NCBI RefSeq assembly: GCF_020176695.1
Contig: NZ_JAIWIA010000046.1
Coordinates: 1 to 64,000 of the forward strand
Reading direction: 5' to 3'
Length of the DNA: 64,000 nucleotides
DNA from: Massilia sp. MS-15
GTDB lineage: Bacteria > Pseudomonadota > Gammaproteobacteria > Burkholderiales > Burkholderiaceae_D
The notes beneath the pieces were generated by a model. The model ran no database searches. It was not told the origin of the DNA and saw only the letters and a list, made by a program, of their open reading frames with translations. A program made the position numbers and the translations under genes. Positions 27,781 to 37,685 of the stretch are shown here, one piece after another (the stretch's first letter is position 1; every line of letters starts with the position of its first letter).

Positions 27781-28014
27781 GTTCTGACCCGCTGTTTGTG
27801 AAAACAGGCTCCAGCCTAATTGTCCACTGCGACAGGTTGTGTGAACTGGCCCACATAAAAGGACCATTTCGGACAATTCCTACTTTTTGTAAGCATTTTC
27901 CTTGTTTCTATGCCTAACTTCTTCTAACAAGAAATCTTTATTGCCGAGCCGGCGCGGACCGGTGCGCCGGGCAGCGCGGGTTCGGGCGACAATGCGCTGA
28001 AACGGGAGGGCATG

Positions 28015-28251
28015 ATGTACATGGTGTACTGGACGATGGTCGAGGGCGAACGCTGCACGCCGCACGAGAAGCTGTTCGAGACCACGGAAATGGTGGCGGC
28101 GATGCAGTACATGGAGACGCTGCGCAAGCGCCAGCGCGAAGGGGAGGGCGTGCGCTTCATCACCATGTGCTCGGAGCATCCGGACCTGGTCGGCCATCCG
28201 GGCGTCGACGTGACGGGGCCGGAATACAACTGGAAGAAGCGGCGCCGCTGA
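28015..28251 (+). CDS. Small conserved-looking hypothetical protein
   Basis: 78 residues. ATG 28015 is 5 nt after GGGAGGG; ATGs at 28012 and 28021 are alternatives. The sequence is hydrophilic and rich in Glu, Met and Arg, with an opening MYMVYWTMVEGERCTPHEKLFE and a basic tail NWKKRRR. It looks like a single small alpha/beta domain with no membrane segment or metal motif. I do not recognise a family. It sits alone between the GH1-RmlD fusion and the acyl-CoA ligase, both on the other strand. Confidence 0.6.
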   Translation: MYMVYWTMVEGERCTPHEKLFETTEMVAAMQYMETLRKRQREGEGVRFITMCSEHPDLVGHPGVDVTGPEYNWKKRRR

Positions 28252-28260
28252 GCTTTCTCG

Positions 28261-29715
28261 CTACGCGAGCCGGCTCTTCAATATCTTCCCGCTCGGCGCG
28301 GCCGGCAGGGCGTCCATGAACACGATGCGCGAGGGCCGCTTGTAGGGCGCCAGCCGCGTCCGCAGCCATTCCTGTAGCGCCGCAGGATCGACCTCCGCGG
28401 ATATCTCCACGAAGGCCGCCACCTCTTCCTCACCGTCCGCCGCCGGCCGCCCGACGACCGCCGACTGCAGCACCGCGGGATGGCTGTTGAGCGCCGACTC
28501 CACCTCCAGCGGATAGATCTTGAAGCCCGAGCGGATGATCAGTTCCTTCAGGCGCCCGGCAATGAACAGCGCGCCGTCCGCGCCCAGCGTCGCGACGTCG
28601 CCGGTGGCCAGCCAGCCGCCGGGGCGCAGCGCGGCGGCCGTCTGTACCGGGTCGCGGTAGTAGCCCGCCATCACGTTCGGGCCGCGCACCCACAGCTCGC
28701 CCGTCGGCTCGACGATGCGCACCTCGACGCCCGGAATCGCTTGGCCCACCGAAGTGTCGCCGCGCGGCGCGTCCAGCCGGGTCTGGGACACGGTCGGGCC
28801 GCTCTCGGTCAGGCCGTAGCCGTTGTGCAGGGGCAGTCCGAACATGCGCTCGACCGCGCGCTTGAGCGCCGGGTCGAGCGGCGAACCGCCGGCGTAGCAG
28901 AAGCGCAGGCACGACGCGACCGGTTCGCTTCCCGCAAACGCCAGCAGGCGCGCGTACATGGCCGGCACGCCTTGCACGATGGTCAGGATACCCGCGCGGA
29001 TCTGCGCCAGCAGCGCCTCGGCCGAGAATCGCGGCATCAGCTGCAGGCAGGCGCCCGCGTACAGGGTGCCGAGCATGACCGAGGCCAGGCCGTAGACATG
29101 CGAGATGGGCAGCACGCCGCTCGCCCGGTCGGACGGCAGCAGGCCGCGCAGCGTGCTCGAGGTGGCGGCCACGAACAGCAGGTTCGCATGGCTCAGCATG
29201 ACGCCCTTGGGCTGGCCGGTGGTGCCGCTGGTGTAGACCAGCGCGGCGACCTGGGCGCCGTCCCGCCGCACCGGCTCCGGCAGGGTGTCGGGGTCGAGCG
29301 GCCCGGCCATCAGTTCGCCGAGAACGACCGCGCCCGCGCGCCGGGCGTGGGCCAGCGCATCCTTCGATGCCGCCGTGGTGTAAAGGACCACGCGCGGCGT
29401 GCAATGGGTGCGGATGGCGGCCATCTCGCCCTCGCTCAGGCGCGCGTTGACGTTCACGCTCCAGGCGTCCAGGCTGGCGACGGCGAACAGCAGGGCCACC
29501 TGGGCCGCGCAGTTCTCGCTCACCAGCATGACGCGGTCGCCGGGACGCACGCCCAGCTCGCGCAGCAGGGCGGCATGGCGCCTGGTTTCCCGCTCCAGCT
29601 CGGCATAGGTCCAGGTCCGGCCGGCCTCGGCGAGGGCAGGCGCCCCCGGCGCACGCGCGGCCCCAAGGCGGACGATGTCGGAGATGCGGCGGGGCAGGGT
29701 GGCGGGATCGATCAT
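28261..29715 (-). CDS. AMP-dependent acyl-CoA synthetase/ligase
   Basis: 484 residues from ATG 29715; a longer in-frame extension lacks similarity. It is an ANL-superfamily enzyme that activates a carboxylate as acyl-AMP and transfers it to CoA. Motifs in order are YTSGTTGQPKGVML (P-loop), GYGLTESGP, TGDVATLG, the hinge GRLKELIIRSGFKIYPLEVE, and PSGKILKSRL with the catalytic Lys. Substrate is not evident. The length is short for fatty-acid ligases and fits small or dicarboxylate acyl-CoA synthetases. It is divergent from an oxalate/formate-type transporter, so oxalate or another short acid is a reasonable guess. Confidence 0.87.
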   Translation of the reverse strand: MIDPATLPRRISDIVRLGAARAPGAPALAEAGRTWTYAELERETRRHAALLRELGVRPGDRVMLVSENCAAQVALLFAVASLDAWSVNVNARLSEGEMAAIRTHCTPRVVLYTTAASKDALAHARRAGAVVLGELMAGPLDPDTLPEPVRRDGAQVAALVYTSGTTGQPKGVMLSHANLLFVAATSSTLRGLLPSDRASGVLPISHVYGLASVMLGTLYAGACLQLMPRFSAEALLAQIRAGILTIVQGVPAMYARLLAFAGSEPVASCLRFCYAGGSPLDPALKRAVERMFGLPLHNGYGLTESGPTVSQTRLDAPRGDTSVGQAIPGVEVRIVEPTGELWVRGPNVMAGYYRDPVQTAAALRPGGWLATGDVATLGADGALFIAGRLKELIIRSGFKIYPLEVESALNSHPAVLQSAVVGRPAADGEEEVAAFVEISAEVDPAALQEWLRTRLAPYKRPSRIVFMDALPAAPSGKILKSRLA

Positions 29716-29869
29716 GGGGCATGCTTTATACCGGCTCGCCGGTGCCGCGGCAAGCCCGGGGCCGGTCGGGAGCACCATGCCAATCCCGGGAAATAATGAA
29801 AAATCGATGATGCGGGACGCCGCACAGGGCGTATCCTGATGCGATAGGCGACGACGTGAGGGAGGCGGC

Positions 29870-31513
29870 ATGGCAATCCTCGGTTTTCTCGACAAGGAGC
29901 ACACGATCGCGGCGCCCGGCTTCAACCGCTGGCTGGTGCCGCCGGCGGCGCTCGCGATCCACCTGTGCATCGGCATGGCCTACGGCTTCTCGGTGTTCTG
30001 GTTGCCGCTGTCGAAGGCGGTCGGCATCACCGAACCGGTGGCCTGCCCGGCCGGGATGTCCTTCGCGGCCCGGGTCTTCGCCACCACCTGCGACTGGAAG
30101 ATTTCGATGCTGGGCTGGATGTACACGCTGTTCTTCGTGTTCCTTGGCCTGGCCGCCTGGCTGTTCGGCGCCTGGCTCGAGCATGCGGGGCCGCGCAAGG
30201 CCGGCGTGGTGTCGGCGCTGTGCTGGTGCGGGGGGCTGGTGATCTCGGCCCTCGGCATCCATACCCACCAGATCTGGCTGATGTGGCTCGGCTCCGGCGT
30301 CATCGGCGGCATCGGCCTCGGCCTCGGCTACATCTCGCCGGTGTCGACGCTCATCAAATGGTTCCCCGACTGGCGCGGCATGGCGACCGGCATGGCCATC
30401 ATGGGCTTCGGCGGCGGCGCCATGATCGGTGCGCCGCTGGCCGACAGGCTGATGCGGCACTTCGCCACCCCGTCCTCGGTGGGCGTCTGGGAAAGCTTCC
30501 TGGCGCTGGCCGCGATCTATGCCGTCTTCATGCTGGCCGGCGCCATGACCTACCGCGTGCCGCCGGCCGGCTGGAAGCCGGCGGGCTGGACCCCGCCGTC
30601 CGGTGCGGCACGCACGATGATGACCCAGCGCCACGTGCATGCCGGCCGGGTCTGGGGAATTCCCCAGTTCTGGCTGGTCTGGGGCGTGCTGTTCCTGAAC
30701 GTCTCGGCGGGCATCGGCATCCTGGGCATGGCCTCGCCCTTGCTGCAGGAAGTGTTCGGCGGACGCCTGATCGGTATCGATGCCGGCTTCAACGCGCTCG
30801 ACGCGGCGCAGAAGGGGCAGGTCGCGGCCGTCGCTGCCGGCTTCACCGGGCTGCTTTCCCTGTTCAACATCATCGGGCGCTTCGCCTGGGCGTCGCTCTC
30901 CGACTATATCGGCCGCAAGGCCACCTATTTCATTTTCCTGGGCCTCGGCTTCGTCCTGTACGCCTCGGTGCCCTCGCTGGCGCACGGCGGCCGGCTGGCC
31001 CTGTTCGCAGGCGTCGTCTGCATCATCCTGTCGATGTATGGCGGCGCCTTCGCGACCGTGCCCGCCTACCTGGCCGACCTGTTCGGCACCCAGATGGTGG
31101 GCGCGATCCATGGCCGCCTGCTGACGGCCTGGTCCGCGGCCGGCGTGCTCGGACCGATCCTGATCAACTACCTGCGCGAATACCAGATCGCCGGCGGCGT
31201 GCCGCGGGCGCACGCCTACGACCTCACCATGTACCTGCTGGCCGGGCTGGTCATGGCGGGCATCGTCCTGAATGCGCTGATCGGCCCGGTGGCCGACAAG
31301 TACTTCATGACCGATGCCGAGCTGGCCGCCGAGCGGAACCTGGCGCAGGAGCGGGACAGCGCGGCCGCCGCCGGCGCGCACGCCAGGGGTGGCAGGGGAG
31401 GGGCGCTCGCCACCTGCCCGGCCGCGACCGCCTTCGCCTGGGCGGCGGTAGGCATTCCGCTCCTGCTGGGCATGTGGATCACGCTGCAGAAGGCGGCGGT
31501 GCTATTCAAATAA
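29870..31513 (+). CDS. OFA-family MFS transporter (oxalate/formate antiporter-like)
   Basis: 547 residues, ATG with GGGAGG ahead. It is a twelve-helix major facilitator, with a further hydrophobic segment near the C-terminus. Family signs are the N-terminal AIHLCIGMAYGFSVFWLPLS, a periplasmic insert (ACPAGMSF...TTCDWK), and GLGLGYISPVSTLIKWFPDWRGMATGMAIMGFGGGAM. OFA proteins exchange small carboxylates such as oxalate and formate, though many members carry other anions. It lies 73 bp upstream of the formate dehydrogenase operon on the same strand and is divergent from a CoA ligase, which supports a formate or oxalate link. Substrate is inferred from context. Confidence 0.88.
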   Translation: MAILGFLDKEHTIAAPGFNRWLVPPAALAIHLCIGMAYGFSVFWLPLSKAVGITEPVACPAGMSFAARVFATTCDWKISMLGWMYTLFFVFLGLAAWLFGAWLEHAGPRKAGVVSALCWCGGLVISALGIHTHQIWLMWLGSGVIGGIGLGLGYISPVSTLIKWFPDWRGMATGMAIMGFGGGAMIGAPLADRLMRHFATPSSVGVWESFLALAAIYAVFMLAGAMTYRVPPAGWKPAGWTPPSGAARTMMTQRHVHAGRVWGIPQFWLVWGVLFLNVSAGIGILGMASPLLQEVFGGRLIGIDAGFNALDAAQKGQVAAVAAGFTGLLSLFNIIGRFAWASLSDYIGRKATYFIFLGLGFVLYASVPSLAHGGRLALFAGVVCIILSMYGGAFATVPAYLADLFGTQMVGAIHGRLLTAWSAAGVLGPILINYLREYQIAGGVPRAHAYDLTMYLLAGLVMAGIVLNALIGPVADKYFMTDAELAAERNLAQERDSAAAAGAHARGGRGGALATCPAATAFAWAAVGIPLLLGMWITLQKAAVLFK

Positions 31514-31586
31514 TGGGCCGTCCGGCGTAAGCTGTGGCCTGGATGCGCTTTCCGACACATTGCACAAGATTCGAACGGGACCTGCC

Positions 31587-33302
31587 ATGAACCACCCCAT
31601 CATTCCGATCGCCCGTATCGGCGACGGCGACGGCCCTAGCCGCCAGCGCAAGCGCGAAGCCCCGAAGGGCCGCCGCATCGACCCGCAGGCGCTCGCGGAG
31701 GTCCAGGCACTGCTGGGCGCCGCGCCGCGCCGGCGCGACCTGCTGATCGAGCACCTGCACACGATCCAGGATCGCTTCGGCTGCCTGCCGGCCGGCCACC
31801 TGGCCGCGCTCGCCCAGGAGATGCGCCTGGCCCAGGCCGAGGTCTACGAGGTGGCCAGCTTCTACCACCACTTCGACGTGGTGAAGGAGGGCGAGGCCCC
31901 GCCTGCCGCGTTGACCGTGCGCGTCTGCGCCGGCCTGTCGTGCGAGATGGCCGGCGCGCAAGCATTGCTGGCGAAGCTGCCGGCGCTGCTGGGACGCGAG
32001 GTACGGGTGCTCGAAGCACCGTGCGTCGGCCGCTGCGAGCAGGCGCCGGTGGCGGTGGCCGGCCAGCGCGCGGTTCCGCAGGCGAGCGCCGAACAGGTGC
32101 TGGGCCGGGTCGCCGCCGGCGATACGCGCGAGCCGGTCCCTGAACATGTCGATTACGCCGCCTACCGCGCCGCGGGCGGCTACGCGCTGCTGCGCGACTG
32201 CCTTGCCGGGCGCCACCAGGCAGAAGCGGTCATCCGCACGCTGGAAGACGCCGGCCTGCGCGGCCTGGGCGGCGCCGGATTCCCGCTCGGCCGCAAGTGG
32301 CGCATCGTGCGCGCCGAGGCCGGCCCGCGCCTGATGGCGGTCAACATCGACGAAGGCGAGCCGGGCACCTTCAAGGACCGCGTCTACCTCGAGCGCGACC
32401 CGCACCGCTTCCTGGAAGGCGCCCTGGTCGCCGCCTGGGCGGTCGGCATCGACGCCATCTACATCTACCTGCGCGACGAATACCACGGCTGCCGCGCCAT
32501 GCTGGAGGCCGAGCTGGAGGCGCTGCGGCGCGACCCGCCGGCGCCGGGCATGCCGCCGATCCACCTCCGGCGTGGCGCCGGCGCCTATGTCTGCGGCGAG
32601 GAATCCGCGATGATCGAGTCGATCGAAGGCAGGCGCGGCATGCCCCGCCTGCGCCCGCCTTATGTGGCCCAGGTCGGCCTGTTCGGGCGCCCGACGCTGG
32701 AGCACAACTTCGAATCGCTGCACTGGGTGCGCGAGATCCTCGAGCGCGGCGCCGGCTGGTTTGCCGGCCACGGGCGCCATGGCCGGCGCGGCCTGCGCTC
32801 GTTCTCGGTCTCGGGCCGGGTGCGCGAACCCGGCGTGAAGCTGGCCCCGGCCGGCATCACCGTCCGCGAGCTGATCGCCGAATACTGCGGCGGCATGCAG
32901 GAGGGGCACGCCTTCTATGGCTACCTGCCGGGCGGCGCCTCGGGCGGCATCCTGCCGGCGAGCCTGGGCGACGTCCCGCTCGACTTCGACACGCTGCAGC
33001 CCTACGGCTGCTTCATCGGTTCGGCCGCGATCGTCGTGCTGTCGAACCACGACAGCGCCGTCGCCGCCGCGCGCAACGCGCTGGCCTTCTTCAAGGACGA
33101 GTCCTGCGGTCAGTGCACGCCCTGCCGCAACGGCACCGCCAAGGCGCTCGACCTGATCCGCCGGCCGCAATGGAACACCGGGCTGCTGGGCGAGCTGTCG
33201 CAGGTGATGCGCGACGCCTCGATCTGCGGCCTCGGGCAGGCCGCGCCGAATCCGGTCGACTGCGTCATCAAGTACTTTCCGCACGAGCTGGAGGGAGCGT
33301 GA
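31587..33302 (+). CDS. fdhB: NAD-dependent formate dehydrogenase beta subunit (fused NuoE-NuoF type)
   Basis: 571 residues from ATG 31587; the ATG at 31560 would add nine residues. This is the diaphorase half, passing electrons from the catalytic subunit to NAD+ through FMN. The NuoE-like domain (about 1-160) carries a [2Fe-2S] set VCAGLSC ... CVGRC. The NuoF-like domain has LGGAGFPLGRKW and NIDEGEPGTFKDR for NAD/FMN, GAYVCGEESAM, and a [4Fe-4S] set ESCGQCTPC ... ICGLG. The single-chain NuoE-NuoF fusion matches Methylobacterium Fdh1B rather than the separate FdsG/FdsB of Cupriavidus. Its TGA lies 5 bp before the alpha-subunit ATG. Confidence 0.93.
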   Translation: MNHPIIPIARIGDGDGPSRQRKREAPKGRRIDPQALAEVQALLGAAPRRRDLLIEHLHTIQDRFGCLPAGHLAALAQEMRLAQAEVYEVASFYHHFDVVKEGEAPPAALTVRVCAGLSCEMAGAQALLAKLPALLGREVRVLEAPCVGRCEQAPVAVAGQRAVPQASAEQVLGRVAAGDTREPVPEHVDYAAYRAAGGYALLRDCLAGRHQAEAVIRTLEDAGLRGLGGAGFPLGRKWRIVRAEAGPRLMAVNIDEGEPGTFKDRVYLERDPHRFLEGALVAAWAVGIDAIYIYLRDEYHGCRAMLEAELEALRRDPPAPGMPPIHLRRGAGAYVCGEESAMIESIEGRRGMPRLRPPYVAQVGLFGRPTLEHNFESLHWVREILERGAGWFAGHGRHGRRGLRSFSVSGRVREPGVKLAPAGITVRELIAEYCGGMQEGHAFYGYLPGGASGGILPASLGDVPLDFDTLQPYGCFIGSAAIVVLSNHDSAVAAARNALAFFKDESCGQCTPCRNGTAKALDLIRRPQWNTGLLGELSQVMRDASICGLGQAAPNPVDCVIKYFPHELEGA

Positions 33303-33307
33303 ACGCC

Positions 33308-36100
33308 ATGACGCCAAGCGTTTCATTCGAGATCAACGGGCGTGCCGTCGAGGCGCTGCCGCATGAAACCCTGATCGAGGTCGCCGCGCGCGAAGGCATC
33401 GAGATCCCGCGCCTGTGCTACAAGGAGGGCATGGCGCCCGCCGGCAACTGCCGCTCGTGCATGGTCGAGATCGAGGGCGAGCGCGTGCTGGCGCCGTCGT
33501 GCTGCCGCTATCCCGTGCCCGGCATGAAGGTCAGGACCGACGGCGCGCGCGCGGTCGCCGCACAAAAGATGGTGCTCGAGCTGCTGATGGCCGACATGCC
33601 CGCAGCCGCCTACACCCGCGTGAACGAGCTCGGGCTCTGGGCAGGAAAGCTCGGCCTGGGCAAGCCCCGTTTCGCGCCGACCCGCGCCCAGCCGCGGCGC
33701 GACGCCAGCCACGCCGCGATCACCGTCAACCTCGACGCCTGCATCCAGTGCACGCGCTGCGTACGTGCCTGCCGCGACGTGCAGGTCAACGACGTGATCG
33801 GCCTGGCCTTCCGCGGGCAGGAGACGAAGATCGTGTTCGACCAGGACGACCCGATGGGGGCTTCCACCTGCGTGGCCTGCGGCGAATGCGTGCAGGCCTG
33901 CCCGACCGGCGCCCTGATGCCGGCGCGCGGGGCGGCGCTGCAGATCCCCGACAGGCAGGTCGATTCGGTCTGTCCCTATTGCGGCGTCGGCTGCCAGCTC
34001 ACGTATCACGTCAAGGACAACACCATCCTGTTCGTCGAGGGACGCGACGGCCCGGCCAACCACGGGCGCCTGTGCGTCAAGGGGCGCTACGGCTTCGACT
34101 ACGCGCACCATCCGCAGCGCCTGACCAGGCCCCTGATCCGCCGCGCGGGCATGCCCAAGAGCGGCGATTTCAGCATGGACCCGGGGCGCGTGCTCGAGGT
34201 CTTCCGCGAAGCGAGCTGGGACGAGGCGCTGGCGCTGGCCGGCGGCACGCTGGCGCAGATCCGCGACGCCCACGGCGGGGCGGCCCTGGCCGGCTTCGGC
34301 TCGGCCAAGGGCAGCAACGAGGAAGCCTACCTGTTCCAGAAGCTGGTGCGCACCGGTTTCGGGACCAACAACGTCGACCACTGCACCCGGCTGTGCCATG
34401 CCTCCTCGGTGACGGCCCTGCTGGAAGGGATCGGGTCGGGCGCGGTGTCGAACCCGGTCATGGACGTCACGCGCGCCGAGGTGATCGTCGTCATCGGCGC
34501 CAACCCGACCGTCAACCATCCGGTCGCCGCGACCTGGATCAAGAACGCGGTCAAGGACGGGGCCAGGCTGGTCGTGATGGACCCGCGCCGCTCCGAGCTG
34601 GCGCGCCACGCGCACCACTACCTGCAGTTCAAGCCGGACACCGACGTCGCCCTGCTCAACGCCATGATGCACGTGATCGTCAGCGAAGGCCTGGTCGACG
34701 CAGGCTTCATCGCCAGCCGCACGGTCGGCTACGCGGAGCTGGAAAAGAACGTCTCCGGCTACAGCCCGGAAGCGATGGCGCCGATTTGCGGCATCGATGC
34801 CGACACCATCCGCGCGGTGGCGCGCCTGTATGCAACTTCCAGGGCATCGATGATCCTGTGGGGCATGGGCATCTCGCAGCACGTGCACGGCACCGACAAT
34901 GCGCGCTGCCTGATCGCCCTGTCCCTGATGACCGGCCAGATCGGCCGTCCCGGCACCGGCCTGCATCCGCTGCGCGGCCAGAACAACGTGCAGGGCGCCT
35001 CCGACGCCGGCCTGATCCCGATGATGCTGCCCGACTACCAGCGCGTCGACAACCCGGAGGCGCGCGCCCGTTTCGAGGCGGCCTGGGGCGCCACCCTCGA
35101 TCCGGAGCCGGGCCTGACGGTGGTCGAGATCATGGACGCGATCGACGCCGGACAGATTCGCGGCATGTACATCATGGGCGAGAACCCGGCCATGTCGGAT
35201 CCGGACGCCAACCATGCGCGCGCCGCGCTGGCCCGGCTCGAGCACCTGGTGGTGCAGGACATCTTCCTGACCGAGACGGCCTACCTGGCCGACGTGATCC
35301 TGCCGGCGTCAAGCTTCCCGGAAAAGACCGGCACCTTCACCAATACCGACCGCCTGGTGCAGATGGGCCGCCAGGCGATCGATCCGCCGGGCGAGGCGAA
35401 GCAGGACCTGTGGATCATCCAGCAGATGGCGAACCGCCTCGGCCTTCCCTGGCGCTACGGCCACGTGTCGGAAGTGTTCGACGAGATGCGCCGCCTGATG
35501 GCGAGCATCGGCGGCATTACCTGGGAACGCCTGGAGCGCGACGGCGCCGCCGTCTACCCGTGCCTGCACGAGGGCGACGCCGGGCAGCCGGTGGTGTTCA
35601 CCGAGCGCTTCCCACGAGAAGGGGGCAGGGCGCGCTTCGTCCCGGCCGACATCATCCCGGCCGCCGAGCGGCCCGATGCCGACTATCCGATGGTCCTGAT
35701 CACCGGCCGCCAGCTCGAGCACTGGCATACCGGCAGCATGACGCGGCGCACCGCGGTGCTGGACGCGATCGAGCCCGATCCGGTGGCGCTGCTGCACCCG
35801 CTCGACCTGCAGCGGCTGGGCGTGAAACCGGGCGAGGCCATCACGCTCGCCTCGCGCCGCGGCGAGGTCGTGCTCTACGCCCGGGCCGACGACAGCTCGC
35901 CGGTGGGGGCGGTGTTCGCGCCTTTCTGCTGCTACGAGGCGGCGATCAACCGCCTGACCAATGCGGCGCTCGACCCCTTCGCGAAGATTCCGGAGTTCAA
36001 GTATTGCGCCGTCAACGTCACGCCGGGTGGGGAGGTGGCGGCGCCCGGCAGCTACGGTGGCGGCCAAATCCTGGAAGGCATGGCACAATTGGCAACATGA
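33308..36100 (+). CDS. fdhA: Formate dehydrogenase alpha (catalytic) subunit, Mo/W-bis-MGD enzyme
   Basis: 930 residues from ATG 33308; a GTG at 33299 overlaps the fdhB stop but sits too near the GGAGGG site. It oxidises formate to CO2. The N-terminal [2Fe-2S] domain has CYKEGMAPAGNCRSC. Two ferredoxin-type clusters follow (CIQCTRCVRAC, CVACGECVQACP), then the molybdopterin domain with VCPYCGVGC. The metal ligand is Cys363 in HCTRLCHASSV, in place of selenocysteine. The C-terminal pterin-binding domain begins near YPMVLITGRQLEHWHTGSMTRR. The adjoining tungstate-type transporter hints at W rather than Mo. It overlaps fdhD by ATGA. Confidence 0.95.
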   Translation: MTPSVSFEINGRAVEALPHETLIEVAAREGIEIPRLCYKEGMAPAGNCRSCMVEIEGERVLAPSCCRYPVPGMKVRTDGARAVAAQKMVLELLMADMPAAAYTRVNELGLWAGKLGLGKPRFAPTRAQPRRDASHAAITVNLDACIQCTRCVRACRDVQVNDVIGLAFRGQETKIVFDQDDPMGASTCVACGECVQACPTGALMPARGAALQIPDRQVDSVCPYCGVGCQLTYHVKDNTILFVEGRDGPANHGRLCVKGRYGFDYAHHPQRLTRPLIRRAGMPKSGDFSMDPGRVLEVFREASWDEALALAGGTLAQIRDAHGGAALAGFGSAKGSNEEAYLFQKLVRTGFGTNNVDHCTRLCHASSVTALLEGIGSGAVSNPVMDVTRAEVIVVIGANPTVNHPVAATWIKNAVKDGARLVVMDPRRSELARHAHHYLQFKPDTDVALLNAMMHVIVSEGLVDAGFIASRTVGYAELEKNVSGYSPEAMAPICGIDADTIRAVARLYATSRASMILWGMGISQHVHGTDNARCLIALSLMTGQIGRPGTGLHPLRGQNNVQGASDAGLIPMMLPDYQRVDNPEARARFEAAWGATLDPEPGLTVVEIMDAIDAGQIRGMYIMGENPAMSDPDANHARAALARLEHLVVQDIFLTETAYLADVILPASSFPEKTGTFTNTDRLVQMGRQAIDPPGEAKQDLWIIQQMANRLGLPWRYGHVSEVFDEMRRLMASIGGITWERLERDGAAVYPCLHEGDAGQPVVFTERFPREGGRARFVPADIIPAAERPDADYPMVLITGRQLEHWHTGSMTRRTAVLDAIEPDPVALLHPLDLQRLGVKPGEAITLASRRGEVVLYARADDSSPVGAVFAPFCCYEAAINRLTNAALDPFAKIPEFKYCAVNVTPGGEVAAPGSYGGGQILEGMAQLAT

Positions 36101-36978
36101 ACTGCCCTGATCTAGCCCGTTACCGTCCCTTGCTGTCCGAGGCGCACGCCGGCCTGACGCACGAAGTCACGGCCGTGGACGAGCGCGGCCGCCGCGCGAG
36201 CATCGCGATCCCCGCCGAGCGTCCGCTTACCGTCTACGTGGACAAGCGCGAGATCGTTACCCTGATGACGCTGGGCGGCGCGCCCGAGGCGCTGACGCTC
36301 GGCTACCTGCGCAACCAGCGCCTGGTGCGCGCGATCGACGATATCGTCTCGATCCAGGTCGACTGGTCGGTCGATGCGGTGGCTGTCGTCACCCGCAGCG
36401 GCATTGCCGACGTCGAGGAGCGCACCGCGAAGAAGGTGGTCACCACCGGCTGCGGGCAGGGCTCGGTGTTCGGCGGGCTGATGGACGAGGTCGACCAGAT
36501 CACCCTGCCCGCCGACGCGCGCCTGCCGCAGTCGGTCGTGTACCGCATCGTCGAGACCATCCGCACCCAGCAGTCGATCTACAAGCTGGCTGGCTCGGTG
36601 CATGGCTGCGCGCTGTTCTCGCACGAGGGCGAGCTGTTGTATTTCGTCGAGGACGTCGGCCGCCACAACGCGGTGGACGCCATCGCCGGGTTGATGTGGC
36701 TCGACGGCCTGGAGGGCAGCGACAAGGTGTTCTATACCACCGGCCGCCTGACGTCCGAGATGGTCATCAAAGGCGCGCAGATGGGCATTCCCTTCCTGCT
36801 GTCGCGTTCCGGCACCACCCAGATGGGGCACATGGTGGCGGAGAAAGTCGGCATGTCGCTGCTGGCGCGCTGCTCTGGCAAGCATTTCCTGCTGCTGGCC
36901 GGGCACGAGCGCCTGCTGTTCGAGCCGGATCTGCTGGAACCCTTGAACGCGCCCTTCCATACTGCACGGCCGGCCTGA
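36097..36978 (+). CDS. fdhD: FdhD, sulfurtransferase for formate dehydrogenase maturation
   Basis: 293 residues. The start codon overlaps the fdhA stop (ATGA). FdhD transfers sulfur from a cysteine desulfurase to the bis-MGD cofactor, which formate dehydrogenase needs for activity. Visible motifs are TTGCGQGS with the conserved Cys, HGCALF, EDVGRHNAVDA, and FYTTGRLTSEMV and SRSGTT in the second half. Length and motifs are normal. It is the third gene of the operon, and the next ATG overlaps its stop (TGATG). Confidence 0.95.
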   Translation: MNCPDLARYRPLLSEAHAGLTHEVTAVDERGRRASIAIPAERPLTVYVDKREIVTLMTLGGAPEALTLGYLRNQRLVRAIDDIVSIQVDWSVDAVAVVTRSGIADVEERTAKKVVTTGCGQGSVFGGLMDEVDQITLPADARLPQSVVYRIVETIRTQQSIYKLAGSVHGCALFSHEGELLYFVEDVGRHNAVDAIAGLMWLDGLEGSDKVFYTTGRLTSEMVIKGAQMGIPFLLSRSGTTQMGHMVAEKVGMSLLARCSGKHFLLLAGHERLLFEPDLLEPLNAPFHTARPA

Positions 36979-37685
36979 TGTCCCTGCTGGATGCAACGAC
37001 GCACGCCTTCGCGCTGCTGTTCAGCGGCGACGAGGCGTTGTGGCGCATCGTCTGGGTGTCGCTCAAGACCAGCATCCTCGGACTGCTGCTGGCGGCGCCG
37101 CCGGCCATCTTCCTCGGCTACGCCATCGCCATGCACCGCTTCCCGGGGCGGCGCCTGGCCATCTGGCTGGCCCAGGCGGCATTGTCGCTGCCGACCGTGC
37201 TGATCGGCCTGCTGCTGTACCTGCTGCTGTCGCGGCGCGGGCCGATGGGCGGGCTGGAATGGCTGTTCACCCAGGAAGGCGTGATCCTCGGCCAGATGGT
37301 GATCGGCCTGCCGGTGCTGCTGGCCTTCACCCTGGCAGCGGTGCAGGCGGCCGATCCCCGTTACGCGGAAACGGCGCTCTCGCTGGGCGCCTCGCGCTGG
37401 CGCGTGATGCGCACCGTCCTGCACGAAGCGCGCTACGGTGTGATGGCGGCGGTCATCAGCGGCTTCGGCCGGGTGATCTCGGAAGTAGGCTGCGCGCTGA
37501 TGGTGGGCGGGAACATCGAAGGCCAGACCCGCACCATCACCACCGCCATCGCGCTGGAGACCAGCAAGGGCGAGTTCGCACAGGGCATCGCGCTGGGCAT
37601 CGTGCTGGTGTCGCTGGCGCTCGTGATGAACGGCGCCCTGGTGCTGCTGCAGGGCGAGGCCCATACGGCGGGAGGGCGCTGGTGA
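36978..37685 (+). CDS. tupB: Tungstate-type ABC transporter permease (TupB-like)
   Basis: 235 residues, ATG overlapping the fdhD stop by one base. The protein has about five membrane helices. The cytoplasmic EAA loop ETALSLGASRWRVMRTVLHEARYGV contacts the ATPase. The stretch EVGCALMVGGNIEGQTRTITTAIALETSKGEFA is typical of TupB/WtpB-like oxyanion permeases. It would import tungstate, or molybdate, for the pterin enzyme encoded just upstream. Only permease and ATPase genes are present here; the periplasmic TupA must be elsewhere if the system works. Confidence 0.85.
   Translation: MSLLDATTHAFALLFSGDEALWRIVWVSLKTSILGLLLAAPPAIFLGYAIAMHRFPGRRLAIWLAQAALSLPTVLIGLLLYLLLSRRGPMGGLEWLFTQEGVILGQMVIGLPVLLAFTLAAVQAADPRYAETALSLGASRWRVMRTVLHEARYGVMAAVISGFGRVISEVGCALMVGGNIEGQTRTITTAIALETSKGEFAQGIALGIVLVSLALVMNGALVLLQGEAHTAGGRW

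Noticed and set aside
34391-34399. Possible selenocysteine at the formate dehydrogenase metal-ligand position
   Set aside because: The codon is TGC (Cys363), not TGA, and no stop codon interrupts the frame.
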